Counted from the stretch's first letter, positions 43,873-55,078 are shown. The stretch is DNA of 64,000 nt from Actinobacillus lignieresii (GCF_900444945.1 NZ_UFRM01000001.1:444501-508500); one strand, 5' to 3'. Made by a program: numbers and translations. Notes: a model not told the origin generated them from the letters alone.

Positions 43873-45471
43873 TTACTGCTTATCGGCTAAGTAATGAGCA
43901 CCTAAACTGTGCGGTTCGTTTAGCATCTGAGAAACGACAAGCTGTGCGGTTTTTAGTGCATAAAAGATTTCGATGCCTTGTTGCTGATGATGAGCAAGCG
44001 GATTAAAACGTTTTTCGAGCTGTTGCAGTTCGTTCAACAGTAAGGTTAAGTTGGCTTTGGTGCGATACACATTAGCAAAACGAGCCATTTGTTCACGAAT
44101 TTGTTTGAGTACCGTACTCGCAAGCAGCGTATTATCTCCCATTGGATTGTTTAACTGATTAAGCACTTTTTCAGCCTGTAAACGATAGGTTTCAGTGTTT
44201 GCAAGCGGTTGGATTTCAGCAAATTTTTGCAAATTTTTGACCGCTTGTGCCACCGCTCGTTTGGCGAATACTAATCCCCCTCCGACCGAATTACCGCCTA
44301 AGCGATTTGCTCCCTCAATACAATGGGCTATTTCGCCAATCGCAAATAATCCGGCGACACAGGATTCGCCATACTCATCAATCTCAATTCCGCCGTTACA
44401 GCTATGTGCAAATGGCGCAATCGCAATTTTATCTTTAACCAAATCTATCCCGACTTCTTGGCGTAACCAATTAAGATAAACCGTATAAAACTCTTGCTTA
44501 TCTTGATAAAGCTCTGGGCTATAGTGCAGGTAAATGCCTTTTTGCTGTGGGTTAGTCAATAAATGCTTCATCATCACCAAATCAAATTCGACACAAGGGA
44601 AATCCACACTAAACGGCGCATAATGGCTACGGGCTAACATCATCTGTTGAAATTGTGTTTCGGTTAGATGAGGAAATAGGTCTTGTCCGTTTTCATCGGT
44701 AATTTTAATAACGTACTTCAGCGTATGTTCGCCAAATAACACTTTGTATTTCGGCTCGACAAAAGAGGGGATAAATTGAATAAAAGAAAGATTAACCAGT
44801 TTCGTACCGGCTTGTTGAGCGATGGAATGTGTTGAGCCGATAATATCTGCCGGGTAAAGATTGTCTTTATACAAGCCGGCAATCCCCCCGCTGGCTAAAA
44901 TGATTTGGCTGGTTTTGCAAAAAATATAGCAAATTTGACCGCTTGTATTCAGGCTAAATACCGCACCTTGTACTTGATTTTGTTCGGTAACAATATGCAG
45001 TAAGGTCGTTTGTTCATAAACGTCGGTAGATTGGCTATCAAGAATTTGTTTCGTCCGTTGAGCGGCTTCTCGCCAATGATTAATTAGATAAATAGGACGG
45101 GGATACTCGGCGAAACAGGCCGGGCGATTATCGTTGCGTAGCCAAGGTTTAAAGCCGATTTTTGCGAGTAATTCAATCGCTTGGGGCGAATCTTCGATAT
45201 AGGCTTTCACTACTTTCGGATTCGTTCTGCCGTTGCCGACACGTTCAATATCTTGCCGGAATTTTTCCGTATCATTTTCGCCGGTCACTTGAATGCCCAG
45301 TGTGGCTTTTAACGGAAAGAAACTTGCTCCCGAACCAATAGGCGTTTTGCTGATTAACGTAGTTTTCATCCCAAGTCGTTCCGCTTCAACTGCCGCCGCA
45401 AGCCCGGCAATACCTGAACCGACAATCAGCAAATCAGTATAAATCGTTTGGGTAATTTGAATTGAGTGCAT
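43873..45471 (-). CDS. FAD-dependent oxidoreductase, NadB/fumarate reductase-like
   Basis: 532 aa. The FAD fold starts DLLIVGSGIAGLAAAVEAER (residues 13-32). Family landmarks include IILASGGIAGLYKDNLYP, AFAHSCNGGIEIDEYGESCV, FAIGEIAHCIEGANRLGGNS with a conserved Arg, and SVGGGLVF. The HSCNGG stretch replaces the HYxCGG of aspartate oxidase. Pasteurellaceae of this group generally lack de novo NAD synthesis, so NadB function is unlikely; the substrate is unknown. It follows the ABC importer across a terminator and has no clear ribosome site, implying low, attenuated expression. Confidence 0.8.
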   Translation of the reverse strand: MHSIQITQTIYTDLLIVGSGIAGLAAAVEAERLGMKTTLISKTPIGSGASFFPLKATLGIQVTGENDTEKFRQDIERVGNGRTNPKVVKAYIEDSPQAIELLAKIGFKPWLRNDNRPACFAEYPRPIYLINHWREAAQRTKQILDSQSTDVYEQTTLLHIVTEQNQVQGAVFSLNTSGQICYIFCKTSQIILASGGIAGLYKDNLYPADIIGSTHSIAQQAGTKLVNLSFIQFIPSFVEPKYKVLFGEHTLKYVIKITDENGQDLFPHLTETQFQQMMLARSHYAPFSVDFPCVEFDLVMMKHLLTNPQQKGIYLHYSPELYQDKQEFYTVYLNWLRQEVGIDLVKDKIAIAPFAHSCNGGIEIDEYGESCVAGLFAIGEIAHCIEGANRLGGNSVGGGLVFAKRAVAQAVKNLQKFAEIQPLANTETYRLQAEKVLNQLNNPMGDNTLLASTVLKQIREQMARFANVYRTKANLTLLLNELQQLEKRFNPLAHHQQQGIEIFYALKTAQLVVSQMLNEPHSLGAHYLADKQ

Positions 45472-45488
45472 AATCAGTATAAGTAAAA

Positions 45489-45507
45489 GGGCAGGATAAA
45501 CCTGCCC
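45489..45507 (-). terminator. Terminator/attenuator between ABC operon and FAD oxidoreductase
   Basis: GGGCAGG, loop ATAAA, CCTGCCC. On the minus strand the stem is followed by TTTTACTT, and the FAD gene starts only 18 bp later. It therefore either ends the ABC transcript or lets a fraction read through. Confidence 0.83.
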
Positions 45508-45522
45508 TGAATATGAGATAAA

Positions 45523-46329
45523 TTATAATAATGACGGTGCGGCATTAATCAGCGTACGAGTGTATTCCTCTTTCGGCGAATTAAATACTTCGCTTGAACT
45601 GCCGGTTTCCACCACTTTTCCGCCGTTCATCACCACAATGCGATCCGAAACTTGGTGTACGGTTTGTAAATCGTGGGAGATAAATACCATTGCAAGATTC
45701 AGCTCTTTTTTAAGATCAGCAAGTAAATTTAATACTTGCGCCCGTACCGATACGTCAAGTGCAGAAGTCGGTTCATCGGCAACAATCAGTTTCGGATTGA
45801 GCGCTAAGGCTCTGGCAATGGCGACACGTTGTTTTTGCCCACCGGATAAACGGGTCGGCTCTACTAAAGCGGCGGAACGAGGTAAACCGACTCGAGAGAG
45901 TAATTCGTACACTCGTTTTTCTCGTTCGTGCGGTTGCAATACGTTATGAATATCCATCGGATCTTTTAAAATATCCAATACACGCATACGAGGATTGAGA
46001 GCGGTTGCCGGATCTTGGAAAATGACTGAAACTTGACGACCGAACTGTTTACGGGCTTCGGTGCTGCCGTATTTCATTTGTAAGCCGTTAAATTTGACCG
46101 TGCCGGAAGTCGGTTTTTGTAAACCGATCATAATACTGGCTAAGGTCGATTTACCGCAGCCGGATTGGCCGACTAACCCGACCGTTTCCCCCGCATAGAT
46201 TGATAAACTGACATTATCTACCGCTGTGAATTTTTTCGGATTAAACAAAGTCCCGTCTCTAGAGGCAAATTGCATCACAATATCGGATAATTCAAGAATC
46301 GGTTGTTCTTTTAACACTTTCATACTCAT
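45523..46329 (-). CDS. Peptide/nickel-type ABC transporter ATPase (DppF-like)
   Basis: 268 aa. Walker A GLVGQSGCGKSTLASIMIGL near residue 52, signature LSGGQKQRVAIARALALNPK near 160, Walker B LIVADEPTSALDV, and the C-terminal region of the oligopeptide/nickel subfamily (ETGSSSEVFNSPKEEYTRTL). It energises the importer with the ATPase half of the neighbouring fusion protein. It starts 3 bp after that gene. Confidence 0.93.
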   Translation of the reverse strand: MSMKVLKEQPILELSDIVMQFASRDGTLFNPKKFTAVDNVSLSIYAGETVGLVGQSGCGKSTLASIMIGLQKPTSGTVKFNGLQMKYGSTEARKQFGRQVSVIFQDPATALNPRMRVLDILKDPMDIHNVLQPHEREKRVYELLSRVGLPRSAALVEPTRLSGGQKQRVAIARALALNPKLIVADEPTSALDVSVRAQVLNLLADLKKELNLAMVFISHDLQTVHQVSDRIVVMNGGKVVETGSSSEVFNSPKEEYTRTLINAAPSLL

Positions 46330-46332
46330 GAC

Positions 46333-48306
46333 TTATCCCTCCACGCGTTTTTCTTGTGTTGCTAAATGTGATGCCCAAAAATGTTGCGGGTGATCCTCGG
46401 TGGCAACCAGTTGTAAATGTTGCTCCGGATCTGCTTCCGGACGTAATGAACGGCTGGCGAAGCGGTCACCTTTCGCAAAGTCGAATGGTGACGGTACGCT
46501 GCCCGGAATTTGATATAAGCGTTCGGCACGTAATTCGGTTGAGAGAACCGAACCGAGTAAACCTCGGGTATATTCGTGAGTCGGATTGGCTAAGAGCGGT
46601 GTAGTCGGTGCGGCTTCAACCACTTGACCGGCATACATTACTGTGATGTGGTGTGCCATTTGTGCCACAAGTGCAAGATCGTGGCTGACGAATACCATCG
46701 CAAAACCGAGTTTTTCACGTAATTCATTTAAGAGTTTGATCACTTCCGCTTGTACCACAACATCGAGCGCAGTGGTCGGTTCATCTGCGATTAATAATTT
46801 AGGCTCACGAGCGAGTGCCATGGCAATTAAGACTCGCTGACGTTGTCCGCCTGAAAGCTCGTGTGGATAACGGTTAAGCGTTTTTTCCGGATCGAGTTTT
46901 ACCCATTGCAATAAAGTCTCTGCGCTTTGCTTTCCACCACGGCTAATTAACTGTGCCATTTGATCTTTGATTCGCATAGACGGGTTAAGCGCACTTAACG
47001 CATCTTGGTAAATCATTGAAATTTCATGACCTCGAAGCTCATTTAATTGATCAGATTTAAGTAAATCATACTGTTTACCGCTACGATCAGTAAATAAGAT
47101 TTCACCGGTGATCTGGGCGGTTTTCGGTAATAAACCCATGATAGAGAATGCCGTGATAGATTTACCACAACCAGATTCCCCAACTAAGCCCATGGTTTCA
47201 CCTTCATGTACAGTAAAGCTGATGTTATCAACCAACGGAATTTCACCGTAACGATTCGGGAAGCGAATTGATAAATTTTTCACTTGTAAAATCGGTTTCG
47301 CATTGGCATTTAATTGCATACGGTCAGTACGAGCGGTTTCTTTTTCACGTAATTTCAGTAAATAACGTTTTAAGGCGAGCGTTTCTGCCATCGCTTCTTG
47401 CACATCGGTAGAAAGCGGTTTTGCGACATCTTCTTTGGTTTTTGGTGATGTTTTAAGTTTTGGATTCACTAACGCATCGGTTAAACCTTCCGCCAAGATA
47501 TTTAATGCTAATACGGTAAGCAGAATCATAATTCCGGCAAAAGTGGTCGCCCACCAGAAACCGCTTAAGACGAGGTTACGCCCTTCCGATAAGATATTGC
47601 CCCAAGACGGGAACGGCGGTTGTACGCCCGCACCTAAGAATGAAAGAGACGCTTCAAATACGATGGCATCCGCCACCATTACTGTGGCAAACACTAACAC
47701 CGGTGCGGCAGTATTACGTACAACGTGTTTAACTAAAATATAAGTACGGCTACCGCCTAACACACGTTCGGCACGCACGTAATCTTCTTCCCATTGGGAT
47801 ACGACATTCGCACGTACCACCCTTGCAAGCTGCGGTGTATAAACGACCGCTATGGTAATGATAATCACCGGAACGGAGTTACCAAAAGTCGCAAGTAATA
47901 CTGCGGCAAGAGCAATGCCCGGAAACGCCATCAAAATATCCATTAACCGCATGATCACTTCGTTACCGAATTTGTCTGCGGTTGCAGCGGTTGCACCTAA
48001 AATACCACCGAATAAGATAGCGACACCCACCGCACCTAAACCGATAAAGAGTGAAGTTCTTGCTCCCCAAACCATACGAGAAAAAATATCACGTCCTAAA
48101 CGGTCAGTCCCGAATAGATAGTCACCGCTTGGTGCTTGCACAGGTCTAATGGTTTGTAATGGATCATAAGGGGCGACAATAGGGGCTAAAATTGCAATAC
48201 AAGCCACAAATAAAATGAAAATCAATGCAATTTTTGAACTGGTTGATAATGCTCTAAATCTAGCTCCACCGTTAGCTAGTCGAGCGGCTAATCCTTGACG
48301 AAACAT
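46333..48306 (-). CDS. Fused ABC permease-ATPase (DppC-DppD-like)
   Basis: 657 aa. Residues 1-290 are a DppC-type permease: about six spans, with YLFGTDRLGRDIFSRMVWGA and SFLGAGVQPPFPSWGNILSE. After a charged linker (about 290-330) comes a complete ATPase: GLVGESGCGKSITAFSIMGL, LSGGQRQRVLIAMALAREPK, LLIADEPTTALDV and PGSVPSPFDF. In E. coli dpp, opp and nik systems these are separate genes. The frame is continuous and the linker shows no start-like overlap, so the fusion looks real. It shares one base with the upstream permease gene (TAATG). Confidence 0.94.
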   Translation of the reverse strand: MFRQGLAARLANGGARFRALSTSSKIALIFILFVACIAILAPIVAPYDPLQTIRPVQAPSGDYLFGTDRLGRDIFSRMVWGARTSLFIGLGAVGVAILFGGILGATAATADKFGNEVIMRLMDILMAFPGIALAAVLLATFGNSVPVIIITIAVVYTPQLARVVRANVVSQWEEDYVRAERVLGGSRTYILVKHVVRNTAAPVLVFATVMVADAIVFEASLSFLGAGVQPPFPSWGNILSEGRNLVLSGFWWATTFAGIMILLTVLALNILAEGLTDALVNPKLKTSPKTKEDVAKPLSTDVQEAMAETLALKRYLLKLREKETARTDRMQLNANAKPILQVKNLSIRFPNRYGEIPLVDNISFTVHEGETMGLVGESGCGKSITAFSIMGLLPKTAQITGEILFTDRSGKQYDLLKSDQLNELRGHEISMIYQDALSALNPSMRIKDQMAQLISRGGKQSAETLLQWVKLDPEKTLNRYPHELSGGQRQRVLIAMALAREPKLLIADEPTTALDVVVQAEVIKLLNELREKLGFAMVFVSHDLALVAQMAHHITVMYAGQVVEAAPTTPLLANPTHEYTRGLLGSVLSTELRAERLYQIPGSVPSPFDFAKGDRFASRSLRPEADPEQHLQLVATEDHPQHFWASHLATQEKRVEG

Positions 48307-49259
48307 TATAGACTCCGAATTTTTGGATTAATGAGCAAATAGAGAATATCAACAATGATATTAACTAATACGAAGGTAAAGGCGATAGTAAGCACCACAC
48401 CTTGCACTAAGTGTAAGTCGTGGTTCACGATACCGTTAAAGATAAGTTTACCCATACCAGGTAAATCAAAGATTTGTTCGATAACCACTGCACCACCGAG
48501 TAAATAGCCGACTCGTAAACCAAGGACGGTCACCGGAGTAATTAAGGCGTTACGTAAGACATTGTGACGAATTACGGTTGAATAAGGCACACCGTTACCG
48601 ATGGCGGTACGCACATAATCTTTATCCATTTCTTCTACCATAGTAGTACGCACGACACGAATTAATGAGGCACAAACCGGTACAGCAAGAGCAAGTGACG
48701 GTAAAATCATTGAACGAAAATATTCATTCGGATCTTCATTAAACGGTACAAAACCGCCGGACGGTAACCAATCCAGTTTTAAAGAAAAGTATTGAATCAG
48801 TAAGATACCAAGCCAGAAAGACGGTGTGGCAACCGCAGCCACCGAAATTAAACGAATCACTTGATCGACCCAACGGTCATGATAAAGCGCAGCAAGAATA
48901 CCTAATGAGAAAGAAACGATTGCCGCTAAGAATACCCCGATAAAAGTCAGTTGTAAGGTCAGCGGAAATGCTTTAGCAATCATATCAATAATAGGTTGTT
49001 CCGGTGGCGTAGTCATACCGAAATCCAAAACGAATAAATTGCCGAGAAAACGAAAATATTGCACGACTACCGGGTCATTTAAGCCATGTTGTTCTCGATA
49101 AATTTCTTTAGCGGCTTCACTGGCACTTTCACCTAAAGCAACCGTAGCAGGATCACCCGGTGTAAATTGCAATACGATAAAAACTAAAGCGGTTACGCCC
49201 AAAATCATTATCGGTAGAGCAAGCAAGCGGCGAAATAAAAGACGAAGGATAATTTCCAT
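48306..49259 (-). CDS. ABC transporter permease (DppB-like)
   Basis: 317 aa, six spans. It has LLALPIMILGVTALVFIVLQ, FTPGDPATVALGESAS, FWLGILLIQYFSLKLDWLPS, GGFVPF and EQIFDLPGMGKLIFNGIVNH, all DppB/NikB hallmarks. It pairs with the permease half of the fusion to form the membrane channel. A hairpin and 102-bp gap separate it from the binding-protein gene. Confidence 0.94.
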   Translation of the reverse strand: MEIILRLLFRRLLALPIMILGVTALVFIVLQFTPGDPATVALGESASEAAKEIYREQHGLNDPVVVQYFRFLGNLFVLDFGMTTPPEQPIIDMIAKAFPLTLQLTFIGVFLAAIVSFSLGILAALYHDRWVDQVIRLISVAAVATPSFWLGILLIQYFSLKLDWLPSGGFVPFNEDPNEYFRSMILPSLALAVPVCASLIRVVRTTMVEEMDKDYVRTAIGNGVPYSTVIRHNVLRNALITPVTVLGLRVGYLLGGAVVIEQIFDLPGMGKLIFNGIVNHDLHLVQGVVLTIAFTFVLVNIIVDILYLLINPKIRSL

Positions 49260-49325
49260 TGGGACTCCCTCTTTATTGTGATAAGAGTAAGAAAAAGCGG
49301 TTTAAATTTTGAATATTTTTGTAAG

Positions 49326-49353
49326 AATGCCCTCTGCAAGCACAAAGGGCATT
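49326..49353 (-). terminator. Intercistronic hairpin between binding protein and permease genes
   Basis: AATGCCCT (49326-49333) and AGGGCATT (49346-49353) with a 12-base loop. No long T run follows on the minus strand. Such hairpins after binding-protein genes commonly stabilise that part of the message or allow only partial read-through, giving excess binding protein. Confidence 0.6.
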
Positions 49354-49361
49354 GTATATCA

Positions 49362-50957
<1,596 letters not shown>

Positions 50958-51068
50958 TTAGATTAGATATATTCAGCACAACCTTAATCTGAACAATGAT
51001 AGTGTTCTTTTTTAGATTTAAAAATGAAGTGATAAAATCAAAATTAATTCTAAAAATGGATTGAATCT

Positions 51069-51129
51069 ATCATAACAAGTTATTAAAGAGGGTAAAGCCT
51101 CTAATGTTAGATTTGTGATCTCTCTCACA
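51069..51129 (-). promoter_or_regulatory. CRP-dependent class I promoter for the ABC importer operon
   Basis: TGTGA-TCTCTC-TCACA (51114-51129) is a perfect ordinary CRP palindrome. On the minus strand TATGAT (51069-51074) is a good -10 with a poor -35 (CTTTAC at 51092-51097, 17-bp spacing). The CRP centre is about 60 bp from the predicted start near 51062, a class I position. The site could alternatively act on hemW, 70 bp to its right. Confidence 0.7.
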
Positions 51130-51198
51130 GAAAACTTTGCTTTTCAGTTTGAAGACTTTTCGCTATCATCATTTCTATTTAATCAGAGCAATTAGAGC

Positions 51199-52356
51199 GT
51201 GAATTTAGCCCTCCCTCCCTTAAGTCTTTATATCCATATTCCGTGGTGCGTACAAAAATGTCCGTACTGCGATTTCAATTCACATGCACAAAAAGGCGTA
51301 ATTCCGGAAGCGGAATATATTCAACATTTACTTGCGGATTTATCGCAAGATTTGACCGCTTATCAAACGGCAATCGGCGATCGTAAAATTCATTCGATTT
51401 TTATTGGCGGCGGTACGCCGAGTTTATTTTCAGCAGAGGGAATCGCTTATCTACTGGCGGAAGTTGAAAAGCGTATTCCGTTTGAAGAGCATATCGAGAT
51501 TACTCTTGAAGCAAATCCCGGCACGGCGGAAGCGGAACGTTTTCTTGGTTATGCACAAGGCGGTGTAACACGTATCTCAATGGGGATCCAAAGTTTCGAG
51601 CCGGAAAAACTGCTCAAACTTGGACGTATTCACGACTCGAATGAGGCGAAACAAGCGGTCATTTTTGCGCAAGATTCTGCAAAATCCGGTTTGCAAAGTT
51701 TTAATATCGACTTAATGCACGGCTTACCGAATCAATCGGTGGCACAAGCACTGGACGATTTACGACAGGGGATTGCGCTCGCACCACCGCATTTGTCGTG
51801 GTATCAATTAACCATTGAGCCGAACACGATGTTCTATTACCGTCAGCCGACTTTACCGGACGACGATGAATTATGGGATATTTTCGAGCAAGGTCATCAG
51901 TTACTCACCGCTGCCGGCTATGAACAATATGAAACCTCGGCTTATGCGAAAAAAGGTTATCAATGCCGTCATAATCTCAATTATTGGCGTTTTGGCGACT
52001 ATTTGGCGATTGGTTGCGGAGCGCACGGTAAGATTAGTTATCCGACCGGCGAAATTTACCGCTTCAGCAAAACCAAACACCCGAAAGGTTATATGCGAGG
52101 TGAATATCGTTACAGCCAAGATTTGATTGAGCTTGCTGATCGTCCGTTTGAATTTTTTATGAATCGTTTCCGCTTATTGGAGGCGACCCCAAAACAAGAA
52201 TTTGAGTTCTACACCGGTCTTGATCGTGAAATCGTTAGACCAACAGTGGATTGGGCATTAAGCAAAAATTACATTACAGAAACCGAAAAACATTGGCAGA
52301 TTACCCAGCACGGTAAGTTGTTTTTAAATGAATTATTGGAAGGTTTTTTAGAATAG
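51199..52356 (+). CDS. hemW: HemW-type radical SAM heme chaperone
   Basis: 385 aa starting at GTG 51199. The radical SAM motif CVQKCPYC (Cys17, Cys21, Cys24) is preceded by LSLYIHIPW. IFIGGGTPSLFSAEGIAYLL and GVTRISMGIQSFEPEKLLKL follow. HemW was long called oxygen-independent coproporphyrinogen oxidase but lacks features for that and delivers heme to respiratory proteins. A paired uptake-signal terminator follows. Confidence 0.93.
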   Translation: MNLALPPLSLYIHIPWCVQKCPYCDFNSHAQKGVIPEAEYIQHLLADLSQDLTAYQTAIGDRKIHSIFIGGGTPSLFSAEGIAYLLAEVEKRIPFEEHIEITLEANPGTAEAERFLGYAQGGVTRISMGIQSFEPEKLLKLGRIHDSNEAKQAVIFAQDSAKSGLQSFNIDLMHGLPNQSVAQALDDLRQGIALAPPHLSWYQLTIEPNTMFYYRQPTLPDDDELWDIFEQGHQLLTAAGYEQYETSAYAKKGYQCRHNLNYWRFGDYLAIGCGAHGKISYPTGEIYRFSKTKHPKGYMRGEYRYSQDLIELADRPFEFFMNRFRLLEATPKQEFEFYTGLDREIVRPTVDWALSKNYITETEKHWQITQHGKLFLNELLEGFLE

Positions 52357-52381
52357 CTTTTGCAAAAAAATTCAAAGATTT

Positions 52382-52417
52382 GACCGCTTGTAGTAGAATA
52401 CAAGCGGTCTTTTTTTA
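52382..52417 (+). terminator. Terminator built from two opposed uptake signals
   Basis: GACCGCTTGTA (52382-52392) and TACAAGCGGTC (52399-52409) form a perfect 11-bp stem with loop GTAGAA, then eight T. Both arms are uptake-signal cores, so one sequence serves DNA uptake and hemW termination. Confidence 0.95.
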
Positions 52418-52430
52418 GGAATTTTTTGCA

Positions 52431-52901
52431 ATGAATACACTTAAAGCAGGCGATAAAGCGCCTCAATTTACTTTATTGGATCAGCACGAACAACCGGTTT
52501 CGCTGAGTCAATTTGCCGGTAAAAAAGTATTAGTTTATTTTTACCCGAAAGCCTTAACGCCGGGCTGTACCACACAAGCTTGCGGCTTACGTGACAGTAA
52601 ATCGGAATTAGATAAATTAAATATCGTAGTGCTAGGTATTAGCCTGGATTTACCGAAAAAATTAGCCCAATTTGTCGAGAAAAAAGCACTGAATTTCACA
52701 CTATTGTCGGATGCGGATCACCAAGTTGCCGAAGCATTCGGCGTGTGGGGCGAGAAAAAATTTATGGGCAGAACCTATGACGGTATTCACCGAATCAGTT
52801 TTTTAGTGAATGAACAGGGCGTGATTGAGCAAGTATTCGATAAATTCAAAACCAATGAGCATCATCAAATGGTAGTCTATTTTGTAAAAGGAACAAAATA
52901 A
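52431..52901 (+). CDS. bcp: Thioredoxin-dependent peroxiredoxin Bcp
   Basis: 156 aa. The active site is [15 protein letters not shown] with peroxidatic Cys46 and resolving Cys51, the same five-residue spacing as E. coli Bcp. It starts [20 protein letters not shown] and contains VLVYFYPK. It reduces hydroperoxides in the cytoplasm. It overlaps gmhB by 1 bp (TAATG). Confidence 0.95.
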   Translation: MNTLKAGDKAPQFTLLDQHEQPVSLSQFAGKKVLVYFYPKALTPGCTTQACGLRDSKSELDKLNIVVLGISLDLPKKLAQFVEKKALNFTLLSDADHQVAEAFGVWGEKKFMGRTYDGIHRISFLVNEQGVIEQVFDKFKTNEHHQMVVYFVKGTK

Positions 52902-53449
52902 TGGCGAATAAAGCGATATTTTTAGATCGTGACGGTACGATTAATATAGATCACGGTTATGTACATCAAATTGACGATTTTCAATTTATTGAAGGTGTCG
53001 GCAAAGCGTTAAAGCAGTTACAAGATAAAGGTTATCTATTGGTATTGGTCACCAATCAATCCGGTATTGCGCGCGGTTATTTTAGTGAAGAACAATTTAA
53101 TCAATTAACGGAATGGATGGATTGGTCGCTGGATGAAGATTACGGCGTTGTGTTAGACGGTATCTATTATTGTCCGCATCATCCGGAAGGCAAAGGCGAA
53201 TATAAAGAAGATTGCGATTGCCGTAAACCGAAAGCAGGAATGTTTACTCAAGCGATTGCCGATTTGGATATTGATCCGGCACAATCGTATATGGTCGGTG
53301 ATAAATTAGAAGATCTGTTAGCGGCTGAAGCTGCCGGTGTGAAAACGAAAGTGTTAGTGCGTACCGGTAAACCGGTTACCGCAGACGGCGAAGCGAAAGC
53401 CGATCTCGTATTAGACAGTTTAGTGGATTTAGTCCGTTATATTAAATAA
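52901..53449 (+). CDS. gmhB: D-glycero-beta-D-manno-heptose-1,7-bisphosphate 7-phosphatase
   Basis: 182 aa. HAD motif [20 protein letters not shown] has Asp9 and Asp11. A zinc cluster [17 protein letters not shown] near residue 92 and [30 protein letters not shown] (HAD motif IV) are typical of GmhB. It makes ADP-heptose precursor for LPS inner core. Confidence 0.95.
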   Translation: MANKAIFLDRDGTINIDHGYVHQIDDFQFIEGVGKALKQLQDKGYLLVLVTNQSGIARGYFSEEQFNQLTEWMDWSLDEDYGVVLDGIYYCPHHPEGKGEYKEDCDCRKPKAGMFTQAIADLDIDPAQSYMVGDKLEDLLAAEAAGVKTKVLVRTGKPVTADGEAKADLVLDSLVDLVRYIK

Positions 53450-53461
53450 TAAAGAAAGAAG

Positions 53462-54301
53462 ATGAACTACAACGATAAAACATTATCTGCTCTGAAATTA
53501 GGGCAAAAAACCGAATATAAAAGCGAGTATGATCCTACGCTTTTACAGCCTGTTCCCCGTAAATTAAACCGTGACGGTTTAGGGATTACCGAACAACAAC
53601 CGTTTGATCGAGGTGTAGATGTTTGGACCTGTTATGAGTTGTCTTGGTTAAACGAAAACGGTTTACCGCAAGTGGCGATTGCGGATGTGGCAATTGATTT
53701 TCGTAGTGAAAATTTAATCGAATCCAAAAGTTTTAAGCTCTATTTAAACAGCTTTAACCAAACCAAATTTGCTTCATTGGAACAAGTGGAGCAAACATTG
53801 GCTAAAGATCTCAGCCAATGTGCAAGCGGTCAAGTTTCGGTAAAAGTTTACAAATTATCCGCTTACACTCAGCAACCGATTGTTGATTTTGCCGGTGAAT
53901 GTATTGATGAACAAGATATTCAAATTGACAGTTACGAATTTTCTAACGAGCATTTAGTAAGCGTGGCAGAGGGGGAAGTGGTTGAGGAAACTTTAGTCAG
54001 CCATTTGCTGAAATCAAACTGTTTGATTACCTCGCAACCGGACTGGGGCAGTGTGCAAATTCACTATGTCGGTAAAAAATTAAATCGAGAAAAATTATTA
54101 CGCTATTTAGTGTCATTCCGTGAACATAATGAGTTCCACGAACAATGCGTAGAGCGTATCTTTACCGATTTGATTCAATTTGCACAGCCGGAAAAATTGA
54201 CGGTCTATGCACGTTATACCCGCCGAGGCGGTTTGGATATCAACCCGTTCCGTTCAAATTTTGAGTCTGTTCCGCAAAATTTAAGAATGGCAAGGCAGTA
54301 A
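53462..54301 (+). CDS. queF: NADPH-dependent 7-cyano-7-deazaguanine reductase (type II QueF)
   Basis: 279 aa, the two-domain proteobacterial form. The N-terminal half has the QueF motif [20 protein letters not shown]. The C-terminal half has the nucleophilic Cys in [20 protein letters not shown]. It reduces preQ0 to preQ1 for queuosine in tRNA. It lies 12 bp after gmhB and is followed by a terminator. Confidence 0.96.
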   Translation: MNYNDKTLSALKLGQKTEYKSEYDPTLLQPVPRKLNRDGLGITEQQPFDRGVDVWTCYELSWLNENGLPQVAIADVAIDFRSENLIESKSFKLYLNSFNQTKFASLEQVEQTLAKDLSQCASGQVSVKVYKLSAYTQQPIVDFAGECIDEQDIQIDSYEFSNEHLVSVAEGEVVEETLVSHLLKSNCLITSQPDWGSVQIHYVGKKLNREKLLRYLVSFREHNEFHEQCVERIFTDLIQFAQPEKLTVYARYTRRGGLDINPFRSNFESVPQNLRMARQ

Positions 54302-54308
54302 GAAAAAT

Positions 54309-54346
54309 GCCTCGGAAAATCGAGAACGATATTTTGGGGCTTTTTT
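54309..54346. terminator. Terminator between queF and trmJ
   Basis: GCCTCGGAAAATCG, loop AGAA, CGATATTTTGGGGC, then TTTTTT. The stem has small internal bulges. It serves queF; trmJ converges from the right. Confidence 0.8.
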
Positions 54347-55078
54347 CTATTTATTTCCTATTTGCTTTTCAACGGAAGTCAGCATTCCTCTTAATAAATT
54401 TAACTCGTTGGTTTCAAGTTCTGCACGTTGGTATAAGCGACGGAGCTTGAGCATTACCGTATCATTGCGAATAAAACCTAATTGTTTATACAGTCGTTCG
54501 GTGTGATTAAAGAAATGTTCCAAAGCCTCGGTATTCGGATAATCTTTTTCCTCAACAAGCAGTCGAATTTGCGGATTTTTTTGCAAATCTAACCACGCCA
54601 TACGTACTTCATAACTTGCCAGCTGTACTGCCATCGCTAAATTTAACGAACCGTAGTCAGGATTAGTCGGAAAATTTAAATGATAATGGCATTTTAATAA
54701 TTCTTCGTTAGTTAATCCGACTCGTTCCCGACCGAATACAATTGCCACTTTGCCTTTTTCGGCACGTTCCACCGCCAATTTGCCGCAATCTCTTGGCTCA
54801 ATTAGACTATTTTGCAAATGGCGTAATCTGGCACTGGTACCGATTACTAATTGGCAATCTGCAATCGCTTGTTCAAACGAGTGGAAAACTTGGGCGTTAT
54901 CCAGCACATCTTTGGCGCCGGCGGCAAGTGCTTGGGCTTGTTCGTCAATCGGATTAAGCGGAGACACTAAACGTAAATTTGAAAGCCCCATGGTTTTCAT
55001 CGCACGAGCGGCGGAGCCAATATTAGCGGGTAGAGAGGTTTCAACTAAGATAATCCGGATTTGGTCTAAAATATTCAT
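54347..55078 (-). CDS. trmJ: tRNA (cytidine/uridine-2'-O-)-methyltransferase TrmJ
   Basis: 243 aa SPOUT methyltransferase. It has IRIILVETSLPANIGSAARA, MKTMGLSNLRLVSP, the knot motifs VAIVFGRERVGLTNEELLKC and LNFPTNPDYGSLNLAMAVQL. It methylates position 32 of several tRNAs. It is monocistronic here, divergent from pntA. Confidence 0.95.
   Translation of the reverse strand: MNILDQIRIILVETSLPANIGSAARAMKTMGLSNLRLVSPLNPIDEQAQALAAGAKDVLDNAQVFHSFEQAIADCQLVIGTSARLRHLQNSLIEPRDCGKLAVERAEKGKVAIVFGRERVGLTNEELLKCHYHLNFPTNPDYGSLNLAMAVQLASYEVRMAWLDLQKNPQIRLLVEEKDYPNTEALEHFFNHTERLYKQLGFIRNDTVMLKLRRLYQRAELETNELNLLRGMLTSVEKQIGNK

Noticed and set aside
43873..45471. Calling the FAD protein L-aspartate oxidase (nadB)
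   Set aside because: No nadA or nadC adjoins it, the HYxCGG motif is altered, and this bacterial group generally depends on external NAD precursors.
46333..48306. Permease-ATPase fusion as an assembly artefact
   Set aside because: The linker is in frame with no stop, and no ribosome site or start codon consistent with two separate genes was seen at the join.
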